DNA of 32,377 nt, taken from assembly GCA_030037335.1 (NCBI GenBank), contig JASHRN010000040.1, positions 1-32,377 on the forward strand, in the 5' to 3' direction. The stretch comes from Candidatus Acidiferrales bacterium (GTDB lineage Bacteria; Acidobacteriota; Terriglobia; Acidiferrales; UBA7541). The notes beneath the pieces were generated by a model that searched no databases, was not told the origin of the DNA, and was given only the letters and a program-made list of their open reading frames with translations. Within the stretch, counting starts at the first letter, position 1. Each line of letters begins with the position of its first letter. Made by a program: the position numbers and the translations under genes. Shown one piece after another: positions 18,452-29,677 of this stretch.

Positions 18452-18597
18452 GTCTTTTTTTACTTATTTCGTGAATCCCAGATGCCGGACAAATTCTACT
18501 CTGGCTTCTTCGCAGAATCAACGCTTGAAACCGCAAGACGCGCCTCCAACGAGGGCAATTTTTGATACGCTGTTAGCTCGCATTGGGAGGGAACGGA

Positions 18598-19179
18598 ATG
18601 GGAAGTTTGCCAAGCCGGGAAGAAGCATGGAAGCTGCTATGTGAGTACACGCAGAGCGAGAGCCTGCGGAAGCATGCGCTTGCCGTCGAATCTTGTGTCC
18701 GCGCATACGCACGTAAGAATGGCGCAGACGAGGAGCTTTGGGGCTGCGCGGCTTTGCTTCATGATTTCGACTACGAACGCTGGCCCAATGCTGAGCACCA
18801 TCCCGACAAGGAACATCCTGCACAAGGCTCCGAGGTGCTTCGAGAGCGTGGCTACCCGGAAGAGATGATCCATGCCATTCTCGCGCACGCTGACTACACT
18901 GGCGTGAAACGTGAATCCGCACTTGACCATACCCTTTTCGCTTGTGATGAGCTTGCCGGATTCCTCACCGCGTGTGCGCTCATCAAGCCCAGCAAAAGAA
19001 TTGCAGAAGTGGAGGCTGCCTCAGTAAAAAAGAAGCTGAAAGACAAGGCTTTTGCGCGCGGCGTTAACCGCGAAGATGTTCGCCGCGGAGCAGAAGAACT
19101 GGGCATTTCGTTGGACGAGCATATCGCCACTTGCATCACAGCGATGTGCGGAGTTGCAAACGAATTGGGGCTGGCATAA
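18598..19179 (+). CDS. HD-domain (HDIG-type) phosphohydrolase, substrate unknown
   Basis: A 193-residue all-helical HD-superfamily protein. Likely metal ligands are His26 (LRKHALAVE), His55-Asp56 (ALLHDFDYE), His97 (LAHADYTG) and an Asp in ACDELAGF. The GSEVLRERGYPEEMIHAI stretch is common to this stand-alone HDIG group. Members hydrolyse phosphoesters of nucleotides, but the substrate of this one is not known. GGGAGG 7 bases before the ATG at 18598 fixes the start; a TTG five codons earlier is inside that ribosome site. It precedes the DUF721-gatCA cluster by 65 bases. Confidence 0.85.
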   Translation: MGSLPSREEAWKLLCEYTQSESLRKHALAVESCVRAYARKNGADEELWGCAALLHDFDYERWPNAEHHPDKEHPAQGSEVLRERGYPEEMIHAILAHADYTGVKRESALDHTLFACDELAGFLTACALIKPSKRIAEVEAASVKKKLKDKAFARGVNREDVRRGAEELGISLDEHIATCITAMCGVANELGLA

Positions 19180-19244
19180 GTCGCATTGTACTGTGAATGT
19201 GCGCACCGTCGCAGGCACATGCGATGTGCTAAACTGAAATTTCC

Positions 19245-19598
19245 ATGGAGCAAGCGAGCGAAATTCTCGGCGCAGCCTTGAAAGGTACTCGCGATTCGAG
19301 AGCTGCATCGGCGTGGTTGCATGCTCGGTGGACGTCGCTGGTCGGCAAAGCCCTTGGTGCTCGCGTGCGGCCTATCGCCTGCGCGCGCGGCGTGCTGCGA
19401 CTGGAAGCGGATTCGAGCGAATGGAAGAGTCAAGCCGAAGCCATGAAGCAGCAGATCAGTGATCGAATCAATCAGTCGTGGAAGGGTTTGCTCGTTCGAG
19501 AATTGCGGGTCGAGTTGAAGCCGCCGGAACGCCGATTGGCATTCGAGGTTGACAACAATCACTTGCCCTTCCTTCGAAAGAATGCAAAGAAGCCATGA
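19245..19598 (+). CDS. DUF721 (DciA-like) protein
   Basis: A 117-residue protein of the DUF721 family. ASAWLHARWTSLVGKALGAR followed by VRPIACARGVLRLEADSSEW is the family pattern, with a K-homology-like fold in about residues 20-95. Some members (DciA) load the replicative helicase DnaB; others may bind RNA. Its stop overlaps the gatC start (ATGA), so it is translationally coupled with the tRNA amidotransferase. That position does not itself indicate a replication role. The ATG at 19245 has no strong ribosome site. Confidence 0.8.
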   Translation: MEQASEILGAALKGTRDSRAASAWLHARWTSLVGKALGARVRPIACARGVLRLEADSSEWKSQAEAMKQQISDRINQSWKGLLVRELRVELKPPERRLAFEVDNNHLPFLRKNAKKP

Positions 19599-19897
19599 AG
19601 ATAACGCGCGAGGAAGTTCTTCGGGTTGCAGAACTGGCGCATCTCAGTCTGAGCGATTCAGAAGTGACGAAATTCCAAGGGCAACTCGATAGCATCCTCT
19701 CCTACATCGACAAACTGAAAGAGCTGGATCTTTCCGGTGTGCAACCAATGGCGCAGGCGCTGGAAGCAAACACAAGACCAGAGGCCGCACTTCGCGATGA
19801 CGTGGTTTGCGTGTCCGACGTCTCAAGAGCCGTGCTGGACCAAGCCCCGGAAGCCAAAGCACCTTATTTCCGCGTTCCCAAGGTCATCGAACGTTGA
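19595..19897 (+). CDS. gatC: Aspartyl/glutamyl-tRNA amidotransferase subunit C
   Basis: A 100-residue Gat[21 protein letters not shown] is the family start, [20 protein letters not shown] and the C-terminal [11 protein letters not shown] complete it. It wraps around GatA and joins it to GatB, enabling the Glu-tRNA(Gln) and Asp-tRNA(Asn) transamidation that replaces missing GlnRS or AsnRS. It starts on an ATGA overlap and ends on a TTGA overlap with gatA. Confidence 0.95.
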   Translation: MKITREEVLRVAELAHLSLSDSEVTKFQGQLDSILSYIDKLKELDLSGVQPMAQALEANTRPEAALRDDVVCVSDVSRAVLDQAPEAKAPYFRVPKVIER

Positions 19898-21342
19898 GCG
19901 CCGTCCGCAAATGGACGGTTCCCTCGATACGTGCTGCTCTTGAAGCAAAGACCATTTCAGCCCGCGAAATAGCGACCGAGTTTTATTCGCGCATCGAGAA
20001 GCGCAATCCTGAACTGAATGCTTACCTGACGCTCTCGCCGGAGCGTGCGTATGCCCAGGCCGATCGCATCGATACCATGCGTGCGAAGGGAACACGCCTG
20101 CCTCCGCTCGCCGGAGTTCCTGTGGCGATTAAGGATGTGATCAGTACGCGAGGAATATGCACTACGTGCGCATCCCGCATTCTCGAAAATTACGTCCCTC
20201 CCTACGATGCAACAGCCGTTGAGCGACTGGAAGCAGCAGGCGCGGTAATCCTCGGCAAGACAAACTGCGACGAGTTTGCAATGGGGAGCTCGAATGAAAA
20301 CTCTGCGTTTGGCCCGGTACACAATCCCGTGGACCTCGCGCGCGTACCCGGCGGATCGAGTGGAGGTTCAGCGGCCGCAGTCGCCGCGGGTTTGGCCGTG
20401 GGCGCTCTTGGGACGGACACCGGCGGGTCGATTCGGCAGCCTGGCGCACTCTGTGGCATCCCTGCGATGATGCCGACCTATGGTCGCGTGTCGCGCTATG
20501 GCTTAATTGCATTTGCTTCGTCGCTCGATCGTATCGGGCCGTTTGCCTCAACCGTGAGCGACGTTGCATCACTGCTGGGCGTCATCTCTGGAAATGATCC
20601 TAGGGACTCAACGTCCGCAAGTGCGCCCGTGCCGAATCTGCTTGAGGGAATTGGCAAAACCGTGAAAGGAATGCGCATTGGTTTGCCCGCCGAGTATTTT
20701 GGCGAGGGAATGGATACCGAGGTTCGCAGCAATGTAGAAAAAGGCATCCAGACCTTGGAGAGTCTCGGTTGCAGGCCGGTCAACCTGAGAATGCCCCACA
20801 CGGATTACGCGATAGCTACGTATTACATCCTTGCAAACGCGGAGGCGAGTTCAAATCTAGCGCGGTTCGATGGGGTACGATATGGGATGCGCGTTCCCGA
20901 AAGCAGTCTGGCGGAAATGTACCGGGAAACTAGGGGTAAGGGATTCGGACCCGAAGTGAAACGCCGCATCATGCTTGGAACATACGTCCTATCTTCCGGA
21001 TATTACGATGCTTATTACCTGCGCGCACAGAAGGTTCGCTCCCTGATCAGAAGCGATTTTAACGCGGCATTTGAAAAAGTCGATGTTCTCGTCACACCCA
21101 CTTCTTCAGCTCCAGCGTTTCTCCTCGGCGAACGCATCGACGATCCACTTTCTATGTATCTGTCTGATATCTATACGGTTACTGGTAGCCTGGCAGGCGT
21201 TCCAGCTATCTCTATACCCTGCGGGATGACTTCAAAACGACTGCCGGTGGGTTTGCAGATCTTCGGGCCACCGTTTGCCGAGGAACGCATCTTACAGCTC
21301 GCCCACGCTCTGGAGAGGGCGCTTGGGGCAGAGCAGGCCTGA
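19894..21342 (+). CDS. gatA: Glutamyl/aspartyl-tRNA amidotransferase subunit A
   Basis: A 482-residue amidase-signature enzyme that releases ammonia from glutamine for the transamidation carried out on GatB. The Ser-cis-Ser-Lys triad is Lys80 (VAIKDVI), Ser155 (GGSSGGSAA) and Ser179 ([15 protein letters not shown]). The start is TTG at 19894, overlapping the gatC stop as TTGA and starting [16 protein letters not shown]; the frame is open back to 19807 inside gatC, but that part is out of character. The segment after the triad reads [17 protein letters not shown], where many homologues have GVVGLKPTYG; that Lys is not catalytic. gatB is not in the window. Confidence 0.95.
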   Translation: MSAVRKWTVPSIRAALEAKTISAREIATEFYSRIEKRNPELNAYLTLSPERAYAQADRIDTMRAKGTRLPPLAGVPVAIKDVISTRGICTTCASRILENYVPPYDATAVERLEAAGAVILGKTNCDEFAMGSSNENSAFGPVHNPVDLARVPGGSSGGSAAAVAAGLAVGALGTDTGGSIRQPGALCGIPAMMPTYGRVSRYGLIAFASSLDRIGPFASTVSDVASLLGVISGNDPRDSTSASAPVPNLLEGIGKTVKGMRIGLPAEYFGEGMDTEVRSNVEKGIQTLESLGCRPVNLRMPHTDYAIATYYILANAEASSNLARFDGVRYGMRVPESSLAEMYRETRGKGFGPEVKRRIMLGTYVLSSGYYDAYYLRAQKVRSLIRSDFNAAFEKVDVLVTPTSSAPAFLLGERIDDPLSMYLSDIYTVTGSLAGVPAISIPCGMTSKRLPVGLQIFGPPFAEERILQLAHALERALGAEQA

Positions 21343-21380
21343 AGGCTGCTATTGAAATCTGTAGCGCCATCCGCGCAAAT

Positions 21381-21574
21381 GGAAAATAATTTCCCCCTGC
21401 TTTACCCGCCCGAACCAGCGTAAAGCTGAGTTGCCATTCAATACGAACAATCGTAAGTAACAGATCATAAAGCCCTTGTCAGACTTGATGGCTCGGGGCC
21501 GAGACGCTCGAGGTTTATGTGGTATGAAACGTGCTCAGATAAGACTTAGTCTGTCACCTTGATGTAATGGTGAC
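21381..21574. other. Intergenic region with inverted repeats before the small HTH gene
   Basis: The 250 bases after gatA hold no gene that I can support. Repeats seen are GGAAA/TTTCC (21381-21394), GCTTTAC (21399-21405) / GTAAAGC (21420-21426), and GTCACC (21553-21558) / GGTGAC (21569-21574), the last extendable outward with one wobble pair. The last lies 18 bases before the next start and could be an operator or a leader hairpin. No T-run marks a gatA terminator. Confidence 0.35.
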
Positions 21575-21592
21575 GGAGAAGGGAAAGATTAC

Positions 21593-21823
21593 GTGTCTCA
21601 CATTCCTTCCACTCAGAAACTCTTCACCGAAGATGAAGTCTCCCGCGTTACGGGAATCTGCATCAACCACCTCCGGAAACTCGCTCAACTCAAACACCTG
21701 GGCTCACTCGTCCGCGCGGCAGGAGCCGAGGCCGAAAAGTGGCTGTTCACGAATTCAGAATTAATGATTCTGAATGTTCTTTGTTCTCGCTGCGATCATG
21801 AGGACCAACAGCTGTCCGCCTGA
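21593..21823 (+). CDS. Small helix-turn-helix protein (MerR-like N-terminal domain only)
   Basis: A 76-residue protein. LFTEDEVSRVTGICINHLRK resembles the winged-helix DNA-recognition part of MerR-type proteins (y/f-T-x-x-E-V-x-x-x-T-G-I), and WLFTNSELMIL could be the wing and following helix. There is no effector or dimerisation domain; the end CSRCDHEDQQLSA has a CxxC pair. The start is GTG at 21593 with AAGGGA upstream. A GTCACC/GGTGAC repeat just before the start could be its own operator (inference). Confidence 0.6.
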   Translation: MSHIPSTQKLFTEDEVSRVTGICINHLRKLAQLKHLGSLVRAAGAEAEKWLFTNSELMILNVLCSRCDHEDQQLSA

Positions 21824-21866
21824 TGCTGAAACCGGCTGTCGGCTCTCCGGTGGGACAATGCGCAAG

Positions 21867-21895
21867 TTGATGTCGCTGCGCCTTGAATATAAACT
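21867..21895 (+). promoter_or_regulatory. Candidate promoter of the secreted protein gene
   Basis: TTGATG (21867-21872), a 17-base spacer and TAAACT (21890-21895) precede the TTG start at 21942 by 46 bases. Both hexamers match only moderately (4 of 6). Confidence 0.35.
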
Positions 21896-21941
21896 GGGGT
21901 AGCGTCGCACATCTGCGAATCGGACTCATGGAGCGAGTGCT

Positions 21942-22862
21942 TTGACACGCCGTAGCTTTATCGTTCTGTTGGCATTGCCGGCGCTTCTTGGCTTTGCCGT
22001 TCCAATCTCTGCTTCGGCTAACTCGCGCGCCCAGTCCTTTTCCCAATCCCAGGAAGCACAACCGAACTCTAAGGATCCCAGCGTCCCGCATGGCAAGAAA
22101 CTCGTCATGAAGGACGGTTCCTTTCAAATTGTAAGCAGTTATCAGCTCGATGGAGATCGCGTGAGATACTTCAGCGTCGAACGCGGTGAGTGGGAGGAGA
22201 TCCCCGCTTCGTTGGTTGATTGGGCTGCCACCAAGCAGGCTGAAGCCTCACAGGCAAAGGCCGATGCTGCGCTCACGAACAGACTGAAGGCTGACGAGCA
22301 ACGGGCAGCAACGCAAGCGGTCGACGTCGACGCGAGCGTGGAGCTCTTCCCTGGAGTCTTTCTCCCGCCCGGCCAAGGCTTTTTCATCGTCGACGGTTCT
22401 GCAGTTTTTCCTCTCCGGCAATCACCGGCATCCGCAAAATTGGACAAAGGCCACTTGGTCGAACAAATTGCCGTCCCAGTCCCCGTGATACCGTCCCGCA
22501 CAAGAGTGGACCTGCCTGGAAGGCACGCGTTGTTCCGGGCGAAAAATCCTTCACCCGAGTTTTATCTGCGAACAAAAGAAACAGAGGAACCGGAAGTGGA
22601 GCTGATCGTGGCCCGCGTTCAAGGGAATAAGCGCCACGTCGAAAACATTGATACCTTATTTGGAGACCAAGAACACAAGGGCAAGACCATTTCTCTCCAG
22701 GAGTGGCGAGTAGCCGACGGACTCTATCGTTTCACCCTGGGACAACCTCTCACCCCAGGTGAGTATGCTCTTGCGCAGTTTTCGCCAAAGGAGGGGCTCA
22801 GCCTGCTGCTATGGGATTTTGGCGTAGACGCGCCCCAAGGAGAAAAGAAGAAACAAAAGTAG
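21942..22862 (+). CDS. Secreted protein of unknown function
   Basis: A 306-residue protein with a signal peptide (MTRRSFIVLLALPALLGFAV, then a likely cleavage near SASA). The mature N-terminal region contains HGKKLVMKDGSFQIVSSYQL and RYFSVERGEWEEIPASLVDW, which resembles a small repeat-like beta module; a helical Ala/Glu/Gln stretch follows (WAATKQAEASQAKADAAL), then a beta-rich C-terminal domain (VELIVARVQGNKRHVENI, LYRFTLGQPLTPGEYALAQF) and a Lys-rich end. I recognise no enzyme motif. The start is TTG, with GGAG 8 bases upstream. It is convergent with the histidine kinase, 17 bases apart, with no terminator visible between them. It ends with TAG. Confidence 0.75.
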   Translation: MTRRSFIVLLALPALLGFAVPISASANSRAQSFSQSQEAQPNSKDPSVPHGKKLVMKDGSFQIVSSYQLDGDRVRYFSVERGEWEEIPASLVDWAATKQAEASQAKADAALTNRLKADEQRAATQAVDVDASVELFPGVFLPPGQGFFIVDGSAVFPLRQSPASAKLDKGHLVEQIAVPVPVIPSRTRVDLPGRHALFRAKNPSPEFYLRTKETEEPEVELIVARVQGNKRHVENIDTLFGDQEHKGKTISLQEWRVADGLYRFTLGQPLTPGEYALAQFSPKEGLSLLLWDFGVDAPQGEKKKQK

Positions 22863-22879
22863 TTCTTGTGGCACTAACG

Positions 22880-25216
22880 TTAGGCGGGTTTTAGATCGGC
22901 GGGCGTATTGGCTAGCGCTTCCTGCAAAAGCGCGGTCAATTCAGAAAGCTGAAATGGCTTCTGGAGTACCCGCACGCCTCGTTTTTCCCATTGGGAGATG
23001 TCCTCATTCGACAGCAGCTCCCCCGTCATGAGCACAAATCGGGAGGTATGTGCGTGCTCGCTCTTGAGGATTCTCTCGATCAGAGCAGAACCGCTCTCAT
23101 TCCCCAGATTGTAATCACAGAGCACCAAATCGTATCTGCCAGTCGTGATCCGCTTCCACGCGATTTCAGCTGCTTCCACCGTCTCCACGTCCGCTCCTTG
23201 TTCCGTCAGTCCGTGCTCCAATAATTCCCTGATCCCCGCCTCATCCTCGACAATCAGAACGGAGCGTTCCTTGAGTCTGTCTCGGCTCGCAGGTCGCGCC
23301 GTCTTCACGTCAGCGGCAACATTTACCGAAGGCAGGACGATGCGGAAACGGGCGCCTCCCGCCGGAGACGTTTGCGCCTCAATCGTTCCGCCATGCTCTT
23401 TCACAATCACCAGGCAAATCGTAAGCCCCAATCCGGACCCGCCGCTTGTGCGGTGGGTGGTGAAGAACGGATCGAATATTTTCGAGCGAATATCAGGTCG
23501 GATGCCCGGCCCATCATCATCGATCACGATCTCTTGCTGGTCGGGGAGGGGCTTCACGCGGATACCGATTCGCCCATGATCGCTCACCGATGCGATGGCT
23601 TGAACGGCGTTGGAAATCAGGTTCACAAAAACCTGAGTCATGTGCTGCGGATCCGCCTGAATAGGCGGCAGATCGGAGGGCGCATCCATTTCCACGATAA
23701 TCCGTCGGCCCTCCAATTCCGTTTTTTGTAATCCGATTGCGCGATCCATTAAATCTGACACGCGGACTCGCTGGTTCTGGCGCGTCGAAGGACGGGAGAA
23801 CATCAAGAGCCCTTGCACAAGCTCAGCTGCTTTTCGCGCCTGTTTGTGTATCAATTGGAGCTGACGCCGCGCGTCATCATCGGCGGCCTTCTCCAGAAGC
23901 AAATCGCTTACGCCCAATATGGCGGTGAGAGGATTGTTCAGTTCGTGGGCCACTCCGGAAACCATTTGGCCAATGGCGGCCAGTTTTTCCGATTGCATCA
24001 GCTGCTGTTCCATGCGTTTCGCTTCGGTGACGTCTCTCGCCGAGGCAACCACTCCGATGATCTGCCCCTCTGCATTCGTCAGAGGACTGGCATGGGCGCG
24101 CACGGTTCGCCAGCCGCCCTTCTTGTGTGCCGTGCGGTATTCGAGAGCCCCAACACTCACTTCACCGCTTGTAAGCTTGCGGAAAAATTCAAGGAGGGAG
24201 TCCCGGTCTTCCGGATGCGGGCGTTCGCGCAGCTCCGCTCCCAAATAATCATGCGCCGTGTATCCGAGAAACTCCTCCACCCGGGGGCTCACGAACGTGT
24301 AACGGCCATTTGGGTCCAGGACAACAATAATGTCTGGAAAGCATGCGACGAGGCGGCGCACAAATTCCTGTTCCTCGCGCAGTCGCCGTTCCATCTCATT
24401 GCGTTCCGTAATATCCACGAGCGAGCCCTGAAACCGGACAAACTCCCCGGCCGAATTGCGAATTGCCACGCTGGAATTGAGCACTCGAATAACGGAGCCA
24501 TCTTTCCGCCGCAAACTCAATGCGACGTCTCGCACTGATCCAGACCTTCGCAACTCGTCGGCCAAGCTATTGCGTTCCGTAGCATTTACAAAACGCTGGT
24601 CCACAGGCTCTTTGAGCAGTTCCTCTTTACTTTCGTATCCGAGCATCCGAACCATCGCCGGATTCACGTCCAACAACTCTCCGCCCGGCGCGGAGAAATA
24701 GACGCCTTCATGTAAGGTCTCGAAAAGATCCGAAAAGCGCGATTCGGCTTCCCGCTGAGCGGAGACATCACGCGCCAGCCCGCTAATGCCCTCGACGGCG
24801 CCGTTCTTCACCACAGCGTACAGCGAGCAATCGTAGTAGTGCATCTGGGGCATGCCTTTCCAGCGCACAGGCACGACACCTGACCAAAACCGTTCCTCGA
24901 CGAACCGCGGCAGAATTCGCGCGATTTCCTCGTGTGTGGGACTCACAATGAATTCCTCGATCGAATGGCCCACAATTGCCCCGAAGGAAAGGCCAAGAAG
25001 ATCCGCAAATTGACGATTAATCACCTGAATGCGGCCCTCGATGGAAACGTTAAACGCCAGCCGGTCAAAACTGTCGATAAGCTCTCGAAACCCTCTCTGA
25101 GAGCGAGCGACGAGGCCGAACAGTTCCTCACGCGGGATGCTATTCGAGGATTTCGGCCAAGAACGGGTTTCGTTCGGCGCGGGAATTCCGGTCTTCGGCT
25201 TTTTGGTTCGCCCCAT
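22880..25216 (-). CDS. Cytoplasmic PAS-domain hybrid histidine kinase with C-terminal receiver
   Basis: A 778-residue signalling protein with no transmembrane segment. Three PAS domains (about 35-155, 160-275 and 280-405; typical ends ISGLARDVSAQREAE, FQGSLVDITERNEMERRL, VVASARDVTEAKRMEQQL) are followed by a dimerisation/phosphoacceptor domain with His424 in GVAHELNNPLTAI. The HATPase domain has an N box (VFVNLISNAVQA), G1 DDDGPGI and G2 GGSGLGLTI. A receiver domain at about 655-775 has Asp701 in LVLCDYNLG and the conserved Lys in VLQKPF. It is probably the start of a phosphorelay whose partner is elsewhere. The ATG at 25216 was chosen over a TTG ten codons earlier; neither has a strong ribosome site. 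The ligand is unknown. Confidence 0.92.
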   Translation of the reverse strand: MGRTKKPKTGIPAPNETRSWPKSSNSIPREELFGLVARSQRGFRELIDSFDRLAFNVSIEGRIQVINRQFADLLGLSFGAIVGHSIEEFIVSPTHEEIARILPRFVEERFWSGVVPVRWKGMPQMHYYDCSLYAVVKNGAVEGISGLARDVSAQREAESRFSDLFETLHEGVYFSAPGGELLDVNPAMVRMLGYESKEELLKEPVDQRFVNATERNSLADELRRSGSVRDVALSLRRKDGSVIRVLNSSVAIRNSAGEFVRFQGSLVDITERNEMERRLREEQEFVRRLVACFPDIIVVLDPNGRYTFVSPRVEEFLGYTAHDYLGAELRERPHPEDRDSLLEFFRKLTSGEVSVGALEYRTAHKKGGWRTVRAHASPLTNAEGQIIGVVASARDVTEAKRMEQQLMQSEKLAAIGQMVSGVAHELNNPLTAILGVSDLLLEKAADDDARRQLQLIHKQARKAAELVQGLLMFSRPSTRQNQRVRVSDLMDRAIGLQKTELEGRRIIVEMDAPSDLPPIQADPQHMTQVFVNLISNAVQAIASVSDHGRIGIRVKPLPDQQEIVIDDDGPGIRPDIRSKIFDPFFTTHRTSGGSGLGLTICLVIVKEHGGTIEAQTSPAGGARFRIVLPSVNVAADVKTARPASRDRLKERSVLIVEDEAGIRELLEHGLTEQGADVETVEAAEIAWKRITTGRYDLVLCDYNLGNESGSALIERILKSEHAHTSRFVLMTGELLSNEDISQWEKRGVRVLQKPFQLSELTALLQEALANTPADLKPA

Positions 25217-25365
25217 GTCAGCCGCTGAGTGTTCTTGAATCAACAATTCAGGCAGGACACCCGATGCGATTCAAGCCATTGTAGCGGTTATAAGCGGCCC
25301 TTACGCATTGCAAAGCCGGAAAGTTTCCAGATGCTCAATACTGGAGAATGGAAAGGATGCGATCC
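25217..25365. other. Gap between rpoC terminator and kinase start
   Basis: No gene seen. On the minus strand CGCTACAATGG (TACAAT) and TTATAACC could be -10 elements for the kinase, but no -35 with good spacing accompanies them, so no promoter is assigned. Confidence 0.3.
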
Positions 25366-25394
25366 AAAAAAAGACGGCGCGCTTTCGCGCGCCG
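25366..25394 (-). terminator. Rho-independent terminator of the rpoBC operon
   Basis: On the minus strand an 8-base perfect stem CGGCGCGC (25394-25387) / GCGCGCCG (25382-25375) closes a GAAA tetraloop (25386-25383) and is followed by TC and seven T (25372-25366). It lies about 25 bases after the rpoC stop. Confidence 0.9.
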
Positions 25395-25419
25395 ACATTG
25401 TTCGGAATGAGCGTTGGAA

Positions 25420-29607
<4,188 letters not shown>

Positions 29608-29677
29608 GGGCTAACCTCCCGTCCCGGCAAACGCCAGGACAATAGATCCTTTGTGCGGCCCTCCAACAGACGGGCGA

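Noticed and set aside
21929-21945. Five-codon frame ATG GAG CGA GTG CTT TGA overlapping the secreted-protein start
   Set aside because: The GGAG inside it is better read as the ribosome site for the TTG at 21942; no independent site precedes the ATG.
23813-24538. 241-codon open frame opposite the histidine kinase
   Set aside because: Antisense to the PAS and HisKA coding region, with no independent evidence.
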